From contig CAJMOL010000065.1 of the NCBI GenBank assembly GCA_905215095.1, positions 1 through 7,663 on the forward strand: 7,663 nucleotides of DNA. Reading direction: 5' to 3'. This document shows positions 1 to 6,296 of the stretch, piece after piece. The translations under genes were made by a program, and so were the position numbers. Within the stretch, counting starts at the first letter, position 1. Each line of letters begins with the position of its first letter. The DNA comes from an uncultured bacterium. Its GTDB lineage: Bacteria; Actinomycetota; Coriobacteriia; Coriobacteriales; Coriobacteriaceae. The notes below the pieces were generated by a model. That model was given only the letters and a program-made list of their open reading frames with translations, had not been told where the DNA came from and made no database searches.

Positions 1-1531
1 CGCTGCTGTTCATGAACACCGTGCAGCGGCTGCCGAGAACGGCGGGGGCTTTGGACGAAAATGCCTCGGTCGCGATATCCTCAACGGCTATTCCGAGGTT
101 TTTGGCAAAACCCTCGAGGAACGAGCCGCAGCCCGCAGAGCACGCCTCGTTGACGACGATATCGGTCAGCACGCCGTGGTTGAGCCAGATGGCCTTCATA
201 TCCTGTCCGCCGATGTCGAGCACGAAGGTCGCATCGGGAACGCATGCGCACGCGGCGCGGGCGTGCGCGACCGTCTCGACCGTATGGTAGTCGGCGTGGA
301 ACGCGCGCGCGAAAAGCTCCTCGCCGTATCCCGTGGTGCCCACGGCATCGATCGCAAGCGTGACTCCCGCTGTCTCCCAGCGGTTCTTCAAGCTGACAAG
401 ACCCTGTTGGGCGACGTCGAGCGGTCTGCCGTTATTAGACGCGTAGAACGAATCGGCAAGCTCACCCGCCTCATCGACCAGGGCGAACTTGGTCGTCGTG
501 CTCCCCGAATCGATACCGAGCGCCACACGCACCGTCTCTCCGGGCGCATACGCATCCGGACCCTTTGCCGGCGTCTCTTTGCCATGGCGTGCCGTAAAAT
601 CCGCCTGCTCGGCAGGTGTGGCAAAAAAGGGCTGGGCAAGACGTCCCTCCCCGCTTGCGGGCGCGACCGTCTCGAGCTTATCCAGCCGGACAAAAGCGTC
701 GGGAAGGTCGATCGGTTGGGACGATGCGAACATGTCGGTCAGCGACAGGGCGGCACCGCGCGCGACCATGATCTGCGGATCGCGCGGGACGATAACCTGA
801 TCGTCCGATAGATTCAGTTGCTCCCGGAACACGCGGACCAGCGTGGGGTTGTAGGCGAGCGTACCGCCCTCGAAGATTACCGGCGGCTCGATGTCGATAC
901 CCTGGGCCAGACCGCCGATCGTTTGGCGGGCGACCGCGTGAAGCGCCGAAAGCGCCAGGTCGGTGGTAGGAATGCCCTCGTTGAGCAGCGGCTGGATATC
1001 GGTCTTTGCGTACACGCCGCAGCGGCCCGAGACCTCGTGGACGGTCGTTCCCCGGCTTGCGAGCTGCTCGAACTCGCCCGATTCGGTGCCGACCCCCATG
1101 AGCTTTGCCATCTCGTCGATAAATGCACCGGTACCGCCTGCGCACGAGCCGTTCATGCGCATGTCGGCAACCTCGATGTCTCCCTTATCGTTGGTGCGGA
1201 AGAAGATCATCTTGGCGTCTTGGCCGCCCAGCTCGATGGCGCAGCGCGTCTGCGGATAGAACCTGCTGATCGCGAGCGCGTTGGCGACCACCTCCTGAAC
1301 GTACGAGGCGCCCAGCGCGGTCGCGATATCGCGCGCACCCGAGCCGGTCACCGCAACGCGCAGCGACTCATGGGGAAAGCGCTCGGCGAGCTCGCCGAGC
1401 ATGGCGCGCACGCTCGCTGTCTGACACGCCCCGTGGCGGCGATATCCCCACCACGCCTCGGTCATATCCTCGTGCATCGCGTAAACTTTGGTCGTCGTCG
1501 ACCCTACGTCCAGTCCTACTAGCAACGCCAT
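1..1531 (-). CDS. Two-domain 2-hydroxyacyl-CoA dehydratase activator-like ATPase (BcrA/BadF/HgdC family), C-terminus cut off by window edge
   Basis: The frame is open from the ATG at 1531 to base 1, giving 510 residues with no stop, so the 3' part lies outside the window. GGAG stands 4 bases before the ATG. Two ASKHA-type ATPase domains follow each other. Domain 1 (about 1-265) has the phosphate loop DVGSTTTKV (8-16), ELGGQDAKM (100-108), Cys130 in CAGGTG and Cys171. Domain 2 (about 336-510) repeats the plan with DSGSTTTKF (341-349), DIGGQDMKA (439-447), Cys464 in CSAGCG and Cys503 in SRCTVF. In HgdC, the homodimeric activator of 2-hydroxyglutaryl-CoA dehydratase, two cysteines about 39 residues apart in each subunit hold a shared [4Fe-4S] cluster, and ATP hydrolysis drives electron transfer to the dehydratase. 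Spacing here is 41 and 39, so the two domains may form a pseudo-dimer around one cluster. Fused homologues from anaerobes usually exceed 1000 residues and carry further domains, so about half may be missing. The dehydratase substrate cannot be told from the sequence. It is probably cytosolic and oxygen-sensitive. Confidence 0.9.
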   Translation of the reverse strand, partial: MALLVGLDVGSTTTKVYAMHEDMTEAWWGYRRHGACQTASVRAMLGELAERFPHESLRVAVTGSGARDIATALGASYVQEVVANALAISRFYPQTRCAIELGGQDAKMIFFRTNDKGDIEVADMRMNGSCAGGTGAFIDEMAKLMGVGTESGEFEQLASRGTTVHEVSGRCGVYAKTDIQPLLNEGIPTTDLALSALHAVARQTIGGLAQGIDIEPPVIFEGGTLAYNPTLVRVFREQLNLSDDQVIVPRDPQIMVARGAALSLTDMFASSQPIDLPDAFVRLDKLETVAPASGEGRLAQPFFATPAEQADFTARHGKETPAKGPDAYAPGETVRVALGIDSGSTTTKFALVDEAGELADSFYASNNGRPLDVAQQGLVSLKNRWETAGVTLAIDAVGTTGYGEELFARAFHADYHTVETVAHARAACACVPDATFVLDIGGQDMKAIWLNHGVLTDIVVNEACSAGCGSFLEGFAKNLGIAVEDIATEAFSSKAPAVLGSRCTVFMNSS

Positions 1532-1580
1532 AATGCTCCGTCTCTCGCATTTTTCCTGCTAGAGATATACCACTCTACGT

Positions 1581-1601
1581 AATACAACAGACTGTTGTAT
1601 T
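1581..1601. promoter_or_regulatory. 21-bp perfect palindrome, probable repressor operator of the activator gene
   Basis: Arms AATACAACAG (1581-1590) and CTGTTGTATT (1592-1601) are exact reverse complements around a central A at 1591. The site lies 50 bases upstream of the ATG at 1531 and downstream of the terminator at 1614-1646, so it is in the promoter zone of the activator-like gene. It is not followed by a U-run on either strand and is AT-rich, which fits a protein-binding site better than a terminator. Length and symmetry suit a dimeric regulator such as a TetR-family repressor; this is inference. No regulator gene is present in the window. I could not place a convincing -35/-10 pair; TATATC at about 1564-1569 on the minus strand is the best -10-like element. 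Confidence 0.6.
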
Positions 1602-1613
1602 TAAACTCCGTAT

Positions 1614-1646
1614 AAAAAGCGGCTGCCGAAACGCTTCAGCAGCCGC
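1614..1646 (-). terminator. Intrinsic terminator after the DUF2798 gene
   Basis: On the minus strand GCGGCTGC (1646-1639) pairs with GCAGCCGC (1626-1619), giving 8 G/C-rich pairs over a 12-base loop, followed at once by five Ts (1618-1614). It lies about 165 bases past the stop codon of the DUF2798 gene and insulates the activator gene from it. Confidence 0.8.
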
Positions 1647-1758
1647 CGAATGCACCAACAGATTGTTCTGCGCGCTAGCACGTCGGGCAACGGAGCAGCA
1701 CGGGCCCTCCGGTCATGCGCACCGCTCACGCCCGCGATGTCGCCGAGAGAGCTATCCA

Positions 1759-1810
1759 CGCTTAGGGCTCCAACCAAGCAAGTCGCCCGCGCTCAGCAGA
1801 TCCCTAAGCG
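1759..1810. repeat. 9-bp inverted repeat just past the DUF2798 stop codon
   Basis: CGCTTAGGG (1759-1767) and CCCTAAGCG (1802-1810) are exact reverse complements 34 bases apart, starting two bases beyond the stop codon at 1813. No U-run follows. It may fold in the 3' untranslated RNA; the function is unknown and the arms are short enough for the pairing to be accidental. Confidence 0.35.
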
Positions 1811-1812
1811 AG

Positions 1813-2370
1813 CTACTCGCACTCAGGAGCCATAGCCTGCTCCAAGAGCTCGGCATGCTCCTCCTCGAAAACCGTCCCCACAGGGAAGGCGCGACGGAAG
1901 ACGAAGTGGGAAATCGGACCGGCTACCAAAAGGTTCCACGGCAGCGCCATCACAAAATTATGCGGGATGTTGATCATCCAGATCGCGGGCACGGAATACA
2001 GGTTCGCAAGGATGCCGCCGGGCATGTGCGTCAGACCCTCGCAGGCACCGTACAGCGACATGATGATGACCATGGGAACGACCATGCAGGAGCTGACGGC
2101 GAGCGTCATGGCAAGCGGTGAGCTCTTGCCCGGCGTGACCAGGAATTTAAAGGCGAAACCCTTGGCAAGGGGGCTGGCAACAAACCAGTCGCAGCACATG
2201 GCAAAAATGTAGGCAACGGGGAAGCCGAGCCACGCGGCGGCAACAACCTCGCCGTTGATGGCCCCATGCTGCAGGGCAACGTTGTAGATGCTCATCCAGA
2301 GCACCATGCAAAAGCACATGATAAAGGTGAACAGCAGGCTCTCTCGTTTGTTGATAGGCATAAAGGGCAT
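1813..2370 (-). CDS. Small membrane protein with two DUF2798-like units
   Basis: This is a 185-residue integral membrane protein of unknown role. Two similar halves are visible. Unit 1 (about 6-77) starts with INKRE, has a hydrophobic segment MCFCMVLWMSIYNVAL and ends with AYIFAMCCDWFVASPLAKGF. Unit 2 (about 83-160) has a segment with VVPMVIIMSLYGACEG and ends with HNFVMALPWNLLVAGPISHF. The pattern of a Met-rich helix, an Asn/Gly turn, a Trp/Tyr helix and an Ala/Pro end matches my recollection of DUF2798. About four membrane segments and a short acidic tail (FEEEHAELLEQ) follow from this. I chose the ATG at 2370 because GGAAAGGA lies just before it; the ATG at 2361 would also be served by that site, while an upstream in-frame ATG at 2421 lies inside the terminator hairpin and is unlikely. 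The gene stands alone between terminators at 2406-2456 and 1614-1646. Confidence 0.75.
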   Translation of the reverse strand: MPFMPINKRESLLFTFIMCFCMVLWMSIYNVALQHGAINGEVVAAAWLGFPVAYIFAMCCDWFVASPLAKGFAFKFLVTPGKSSPLAMTLAVSSCMVVPMVIIMSLYGACEGLTHMPGGILANLYSVPAIWMINIPHNFVMALPWNLLVAGPISHFVFRRAFPVGTVFEEEHAELLEQAMAPECE

Positions 2371-2405
2371 GGTCCTTTCCGTGTTACGCCGCGGCATCAC
2401 GCAAC

Positions 2406-2456
2406 AAAAACGGGCGGGCAAGATGGAGCTGTTGGGACTTCATCTCGCCCGCCCGT
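2406..2456 (-). terminator. Intrinsic terminator between thrE and the DUF2798 gene, possible attenuator
   Basis: On the minus strand ACGGGCGGGC (2456-2447) pairs with GCCCGCCCGT (2419-2410). One C/A mismatch follows, then five more pairs (AGATG with CATCT), with a 15-base loop, then five Ts (2410-2406). It is a strong terminator. Its U-run ends only 35 bases before the DUF2798 start codon at 2370, which leaves almost no room for a separate promoter. It either ends thrE transcription or acts as a conditional stop in the leader of the next gene. Confidence 0.85.
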
Positions 2457-2571
2457 GGTACGTGCGTCTGCGACTACTTATGTGGTGGAACTACCCTAAC
2501 ACGAACGGCGTGCGCTTCGTAAGCGTTGAGTTTATGAAGATGCAGGGCACCAATAATCCCCCGACCCCCTA

Positions 2572-2638
2572 AGTTGCGGTGGAATACGGACTGTTTTGAC
2601 CCTTTAAGCAGCAATTCAGTCCCTATCTCACCGCAACT
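2572..2638. repeat. Long near-perfect inverted repeat (22-base arms) in the thrE-DUF2798 spacer
   Basis: Arms 2572-2593 and 2617-2638 surround a 23-base loop. The outer ten pairs (AGTTGCGGTG with CACCGCAACT) and inner six (GGACTG with CAGTCC) are perfect. Between them a six-base stretch gives three A/T pairs, one G-T pair and two mismatches. No U-run follows on either strand, so it is not a standard terminator. It looks like an extragenic palindromic repeat (REP/MITE-like) or an RNA processing hairpin. With 2642-2674 it makes up most of the structured part of the 304-base gene-free stretch 2371-2674; bases 2457-2571 show nothing I can name. Confidence 0.6.
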
Positions 2639-2641
2639 CAT

Positions 2642-2674
2642 TTGGTGCAAAGTAACATGTCCCCCTTGCACCAA
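2642..2674. repeat. 9-bp perfect inverted repeat abutting the thrE stop codon
   Basis: TTGGTGCAA (2642-2650) and TTGCACCAA (2666-2674) are exact reverse complements with a 15-base loop. In the transcript the hairpin begins at the base directly after the TAA stop of thrE (2677-2675). It lacks a U-run. It could protect the 3' end of the message from exonucleases or be a repeat-family member; both are inference. Confidence 0.55.
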
Positions 2675-4243
2675 TTAGCTGGTGTGGCGCCAGCGGGGGT
2701 CGGTGAGGGTTCTCGCCACGCCCAAGCCAACGGGCAGAAACGCCACGATGAGCACTGCACGCACAAACCAGCCGAGCATATTGACCGTGTCGAAGGTGCA
2801 CATGTAATACATAGAGCGATAGAGATACAAGCCCGGCACCATAATGACAATCGAAGGCACCGTGAGGGCGATGCGCGGGTAGGTGAGCTTGACTTCAGCC
2901 AAGCTTGCGAGCAGCCCCGATACCAGCGCGCCGATAAACGCTGCTGCCTCGGGAGGCATTCCCGTGCTGAGGCCCAGGAAGGGAATCATCGTCGGCGCAT
3001 CGACAAGGGTCAGACGCAGGGTATTGGACACGGCGCCGATCAACCCAGCTGCCGCGGCCATCTTTACCGGGCTGTTGAACATCACCGAGAAGCCGAATAC
3101 GCCAACGAAGCTCATCACCACGCGCAGGAGCGTAAGGGCAAGCGGCGAAAGGCCCAGTGGGGCAAAGTCGTCCGGCGCTAGGCCAACACACTCGGCAACC
3201 ATCCAACCTACGAGGGTCGCCATCACAATAATCGATACGGCATATGAAAGGCGCTCGATACCGCTTCGCATGTCGAGCTTAGCGATGTCGAGGCCTGCCG
3301 TAATGAGCGGAAAGCCGGGAATCACAAAGAGCATGGCGCCGATATAGCCTTCTTGGTGCGACATTGCCCCCGGTATGACCTGGCCAAGGCCGAGCAATGC
3401 CAGCAGATACGAAACGCAAGCGAGCGCAACGCCAGTCGTCAGCGCGCTGAACTGACCAAGGCCCTGCTTAAGAATATGGGAGCGGGCAAAGTTGCCGACA
3501 CCCGCGCCTACGAACGCGCATGCCATCTCAATGGGACCGCCGCCGAGCAAAAAGACGAAGGCGCCGCAAGCACAAGCTGCCGCAAGGCCCTGTTGCCAGG
3601 GAGCGTAATCGGGCTTTGAGCTCTCAACGGTCTTGAGCATCTCGTGATACTCGTGCACCGTGAAGCGACGACCATAGGTCTCGATTTCCTTGAGGAAACT
3701 CTCCATCATCCAAATGCGATGGGTATTGACTCCCGTTGTGGGCAGGCTGACAACCTCGTTAAAGCAGTGGCCATCTTCGATGCAAGTGCACTCAAACGAC
3801 AGAAGACTCAGGTCGACGTGAATCGTGACGCCGAGTACGGCAGCAACACGATTCATGGTATCGCGCACGCGCCAGGCACCTGTTCCGCTTGCCAGCATAA
3901 GCATGCCGGTGCGGCAGATGATGGATGACTTATCGGTGAGCGGCGCATCGACGGCAAGTTCATCGCCTGCCGTCACGATCTGGTGCCAGTCAGTTTTCAT
4001 ATGGAGCGCGCCGGCACGGACACCGTGGTGCATGGGGGCTCTCGAAAGCAGCGAGTCAAGGCGCGAAGGCTGTGGGGGCTCCACTGATTCACCCTCAACC
4101 TCATCAGCCTCTTCATCGACCAAATCAAAGGAATCAAGCGGCGCTGGCTCGCGACGGTCGATCAGCTCCTCGTCCTCATCATCAAAGTAATTGAACTGAT
4201 CGAGCATGTCCTCTTCGATTGCACGCTCGCTCGCGTCGTCCAT
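2675..4243 (-). CDS. thrE: Threonine/serine exporter, ThrE family (fused ThrE and ThrE_2 halves)
   Basis: This 522-residue inner-membrane protein probably exports threonine and serine using the proton gradient, as ThrE does in Corynebacterium glutamicum. Residues 1-60 are strongly acidic and polar with no membrane segment. The conserved soluble ThrE entry follows at about 100-215, including CRTGMLMLASGTGAWRVRDT (110-129) and RVAAVLG. About five hydrophobic helices come next (216-355) with the signature PGFPLITAGLDI (309-320). A second membrane half begins near 365 and contains PSIVIMVPGLYLYR (463-476). This soluble region plus two membrane halves is the fused arrangement of actinobacterial ThrE; many other bacteria split it into two genes. 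I chose the ATG at 4243 because AGGAAGGGAG stands 7 bases before it; an in-frame ATG at 4288 has no such site. The gene appears monocistronic, flanked by extragenic palindromes. The substrate is inferred from the family only. Confidence 0.85.
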   Translation of the reverse strand: MDDASERAIEEDMLDQFNYFDDEDEELIDRREPAPLDSFDLVDEEADEVEGESVEPPQPSRLDSLLSRAPMHHGVRAGALHMKTDWHQIVTAGDELAVDAPLTDKSSIICRTGMLMLASGTGAWRVRDTMNRVAAVLGVTIHVDLSLLSFECTCIEDGHCFNEVVSLPTTGVNTHRIWMMESFLKEIETYGRRFTVHEYHEMLKTVESSKPDYAPWQQGLAAACACGAFVFLLGGGPIEMACAFVGAGVGNFARSHILKQGLGQFSALTTGVALACVSYLLALLGLGQVIPGAMSHQEGYIGAMLFVIPGFPLITAGLDIAKLDMRSGIERLSYAVSIIVMATLVGWMVAECVGLAPDDFAPLGLSPLALTLLRVVMSFVGVFGFSVMFNSPVKMAAAAGLIGAVSNTLRLTLVDAPTMIPFLGLSTGMPPEAAAFIGALVSGLLASLAEVKLTYPRIALTVPSIVIMVPGLYLYRSMYYMCTFDTVNMLGWFVRAVLIVAFLPVGLGVARTLTDPRWRHTS

Positions 4244-4470
4244 CCCGGTGCTCCCTTCCTGTCGACTAACCCCCATCCTAGGCAGCAACGGCTAAAGGAA
4301 ACATAAAAGAGACGACTGTCATGCGAGCCATGTGCGCAATAGCCGTTGGGTAGTCATTGGGGACGTTCTTAAATGACCAGTCAAACAAGAACGTCCCCAA
4401 TGACTACTCCGGCAACGCCGATGTTTTGGCAACGCCAGCGAGCGACGTCCAGGGCGAACAAGTTGGCATG
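4244..4470. other. Gene-free stretch upstream of thrE
   Basis: No coding frame here is convincing. The thrE ribosome site is at 4251-4260. CAACGGCTA (4286-4294) and TAGCCGTTG (4340-4348) form a 9-bp inverted repeat 45 bases apart; the right arm runs into the long palindrome at 4350-4407. GGCAACGCC occurs twice as a direct repeat (4411-4419 and 4428-4436). The thrE promoter should lie here, but I found no -35/-10 pair that I would defend. TAGGAT on the minus strand near 4280 is a weak -10 candidate. Confidence 0.5.
4350..4407. repeat. Perfect 21-bp inverted repeat, extragenic palindrome
   Basis: Arms 4350-4370 (containing GTCATTGGGGACGTTCTT) and 4387-4407 are exact reverse complements with a 16-base loop. 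The loop itself holds TGAC-CA-GTCA, and CGTTG (4344-4348) can pair with CAACG (4413-4417) across a bulge to lengthen the stem. No U-run follows on either strand. A perfect repeat of this length between a terminator and a promoter looks like a REP/MITE-type element. I have the impression that similar GGGGACGTTCTT palindromes recur in Collinsella genomes, but cannot verify this here. Confidence 0.7.
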
Positions 4471-4512
4471 AAAAAGGCAAGGCATAGACCTTCTGGTCAT
4501 GCCTTGCCTTTT
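4471..4512 (-). terminator. Strong intrinsic terminator after the YfcC-type carrier gene
   Basis: AAAAGGCAAGGCAT (4472-4485) pairs perfectly with 4499-4512. After a bulged A the stem continues with GACC (4487-4490) and GGTC (4495-4498) around the tetraloop at 4491-4494. Read on the minus strand it ends in TTTTT (4475-4471). It lies 211 bases past the carrier's stop codon. The plus strand also shows four Ts, so it may stop transcription in both directions. Confidence 0.85.
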
Positions 4513-4722
4513 GAATGACAAATTGTCGTTCTGGGCGGCGCGCAGCGTCGACTGGTTGCGCGGTTCGTAGAACCGCGCAACATGAGAGCGCCCCCTCCCG
4601 CGCACGGAACGGGAGGGGGCTAAAGGTAGGAGTCTACCGGTGGGTTTACCCCGCCGGACAGACGATGACCAGGTGATCCTCTACAGGATCGTCAAGGTTT
4701 CCGTGGGGTACCCGTTGGGTAC
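4513..4722 (-). other. Hairpin-rich 3' region of the carrier transcript
   Basis: Between the carrier stop codon and its terminator lie five inverted repeats without a coding frame. In transcript order they are GTACCC/GGGTAC with a 3-base loop (4708-4722), touching the stop codon; GATCCT/AGGATC (4675-4690); an 8-bp stem with one G-T pair plus flanking GTCT/AGAC (4632-4663); GCCCCCTCCCG/CGGGAGGGGGC (4590-4620); and GTTGCGCGGTTC/GAACCGCGCAAC, 12 perfect pairs over a 3-base loop (4555-4581). None has its own U-run; transcription should run on to the terminator at 4471-4512. Such a chain could be a stabilised 3' untranslated region, a 3'-derived small RNA or a group of REP elements. Confidence 0.5.
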
Positions 4723-6201
4723 TTAGAGCAGCACGCAGGCGACGGTCAGGATGACGGCGCAGACGACGGAGAGAGCGACGATGAGCTTAAGGGCAAACTT
4801 GAGCCAGGTCGTCCACTCGATCTTGGCCAGGGCGAGACCGCCCATGATGGCGCCGGAGGTCGGGGTGAATAGGTTCACGACACCGATGGCGGCGGAGAAG
4901 ATCATGACCATGACCTCAGGCGAGAAGCCGAGCTTAACAGCCAGCGGTCCCATGATGGGCATGGAGACGGTAGCCATACCAGAGGTCGAGGGGATCAGGA
5001 AGGACAGGCCGAAGTAGACCAGGAAGCTCATGGGAGCGAAGATCACGCCGGACAGGCCAGCCAGAGCATTGGCGGCAGCGTCGAGGACGAAGACATCGAG
5101 GCCGGTGTTAGCCATGAGGACGGAGATACCACGGGCGAGGGCGATGACGAGAACAACGGACATCATGTCGGCAGCGCCGGTGATGAAGGTGTTAACGATC
5201 TGCTTCTCGGACAGGCCACCGATGATACCGATCAGGACGGCCATGAGGAAGAACCAGGTGGAAGCCTCGTCGAAGTACCACTGGCCAATGGGCAGGCCGG
5301 TGATCAGGGCAGACCAGCCCTGGACGACGGCGTTACCGTCGGCGTCGTAGACAGCGCCAGCGTCGAAGAAGTTGGCGACGCCCTCGTTGAGGTCGGCCAG
5401 CGGAATGAAGCCGACGATCATGACGACGAAGGTGAAGGCGAAGGCAATCAGAACACCCTTCTGACGACCGGTGAGCTTGACCTCCTTGTGGACCTCGGAA
5501 GCAGCCTTGCCGTGAGCCTCTTCGGCGTCCTTGAGCTCCTGCATCGACAGGATGGTGGAACCCTTGTCAGCCTTGACCTTCTTGGCATAGTTCATCACGA
5601 AGAAGATGGACATAGCGGTAGTGACAATCCACAGGACGGCACCGAGGCCGATGATGATGGACTGGTTGACCTCAATGCCAACGCCGGTCAGAGCGTCGAC
5701 GGCAGCGCCGACGGCGAACGGGTTAACCGTGGAGCCCAGGCAGCCGCAGCCAGCGCCGAGCAGGACGGTAGCGGCACCGACCATGGGGTCGAAGCCAGCG
5801 GCCATCATGGTAGCGGCGAGCAGGGCGTAGAAGGGAACGGTCTCCTCGCACATACCATAGGTGGTACCACCGAGGGAGAAGATGAGCATCAGCACGGGAA
5901 TGAGCATAATCTCGTTGCCCTTAAGCTTCTGCACCAGAACGGCGATGCCGTTGTCCAGGGCGCCGGTCTCGGTCATCATACCGAGGAAGCCGCCCAGGAT
6001 CATAACGAAGAGGCAGACGGGCAGAGCGTCAGCGAAGCCCAGGATCGGGGCGGTGCAGAAATCGCTCAGACGGGCGGCAGTAACCGCGCCGCCGGACGTG
6101 CCGGAGACGATAACGGTAATCACTGCGACAATTGCCAGCAGAGCAAGAAGAATGGTGAACGATGAAGGCATACCGCGCTTTTTCTTAGCGGTCTCAGTCA
6201 T
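4723..6201 (-). CDS. yfcC: YfcC/DcuC-family membrane carrier, probable arginine-ornithine antiporter
   Basis: This 492-residue polytopic membrane protein has about 12 hydrophobic segments, the first at about 14-34. Family motifs are clear: GGTTYGMCEETVPFY (111-125), GSTVNPFAVGAA (156-167), IPSTSGMATVSMP (403-415) and NLFTPTSGAIMGGLALAK (443-460). The protein splits into two halves joined by a charged loop (about 204-248), and an acidic segment at about 278-292 faces one side of the membrane. DcuC-superfamily proteins carry dicarboxylates, but YfcC-type members beside arginine deiminase genes, as in Streptococcus pneumoniae, act as the arginine/ornithine carrier. Here arcB lies 148 bases upstream on the same strand and arcA before that, so arginine-ornithine exchange is the best guess. 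I chose the ATG at 6201, 9 bases after GGGGGG; ATGs at 6228 and 6210 lack a well-placed site. Codon use is highly biased (GGC, GTC, AAG, ATC), like arcB, suggesting strong expression. Confidence 0.85.
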   Translation of the reverse strand: MTETAKKKRGMPSSFTILLALLAIVAVITVIVSGTSGGAVTAARLSDFCTAPILGFADALPVCLFVMILGGFLGMMTETGALDNGIAVLVQKLKGNEIMLIPVLMLIFSLGGTTYGMCEETVPFYALLAATMMAAGFDPMVGAATVLLGAGCGCLGSTVNPFAVGAAVDALTGVGIEVNQSIIIGLGAVLWIVTTAMSIFFVMNYAKKVKADKGSTILSMQELKDAEEAHGKAASEVHKEVKLTGRQKGVLIAFAFTFVVMIVGFIPLADLNEGVANFFDAGAVYDADGNAVVQGWSALITGLPIGQWYFDEASTWFFLMAVLIGIIGGLSEKQIVNTFITGAADMMSVVLVIALARGISVLMANTGLDVFVLDAAANALAGLSGVIFAPMSFLVYFGLSFLIPSTSGMATVSMPIMGPLAVKLGFSPEVMVMIFSAAIGVVNLFTPTSGAIMGGLALAKIEWTTWLKFALKLIVALSVVCAVILTVACVLL

Positions 6202-6234
6202 AGTTCTCATCCCCCCTTCATAAATCATTTACTG

Positions 6235-6285
6235 ATCTCGCCCGAAGCGGCTCTTCCGTGCCGTGCCTGCCGCTTGATGCGAGAT
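6235..6285 (-). promoter_or_regulatory. Structured leader and candidate promoter of the carrier gene
   Basis: ATCTCGC (6235-6241) pairs with GCGAGAT (6279-6285), and after a 3x3 internal loop AAGCGGC (6245-6251) pairs with GCCGCTT (6269-6275), leaving a 17-base loop. The hairpin ends 33 bases before the start codon at 6201. On the minus strand an extended -10-like TGGTAATAAT lies at 6293-6284. A transcript started there would begin near 6277 and contain only the inner stem, while read-through from arcB would contain both. No good -35 is visible. Confidence 0.4.
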
Positions 6286-6296
6286 TATTACCAGAT

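Noticed and set aside
12..290. Plus-strand 92-codon frame at the left edge
   Set aside because: It is antisense to the second ATPase domain of the activator, where the cysteine motifs are read on the minus strand.
818..1522. A 234-codon plus-strand frame, and a minus-strand 155-codon frame at 678-1145
   Set aside because: Both lie inside the activator gene, whose minus-strand frame runs unbroken for 510 codons with clear motifs. These frames are shadows.
2642..3181. A 179-codon plus-strand frame across the 3' end of thrE
   Set aside because: It overlaps the conserved second membrane half of thrE and crosses the hairpin at 2642-2674; its charged, repeat-like translation resembles nothing known.
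4350..4436. Possible CRISPR-like or tandem repeat array (inverted repeat plus GGCAACGCC twice)
   Set aside because: There are only two 9-base direct repeats at unequal context and no regular repeat-spacer pattern or cas gene.
4381..4605. A 74-codon minus-strand frame in the thrE-carrier spacer
   Set aside because: It spans the strong terminator at 4471-4512 and part of the 21-bp palindrome, has no good ribosome site, and its translation matches no family I recognise.
4590..4620. GC-rich 11-bp hairpin considered as the carrier's terminator
   Set aside because: No U-run follows on either strand; the hairpin at 4471-4512 is the true intrinsic terminator.
5488..6165. A 225-codon plus-strand frame antisense to the carrier gene
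   Set aside because: Its Gly/Asp/Glu/His-rich translation is the complement of a membrane protein gene; no ribosome site or domain supports it.
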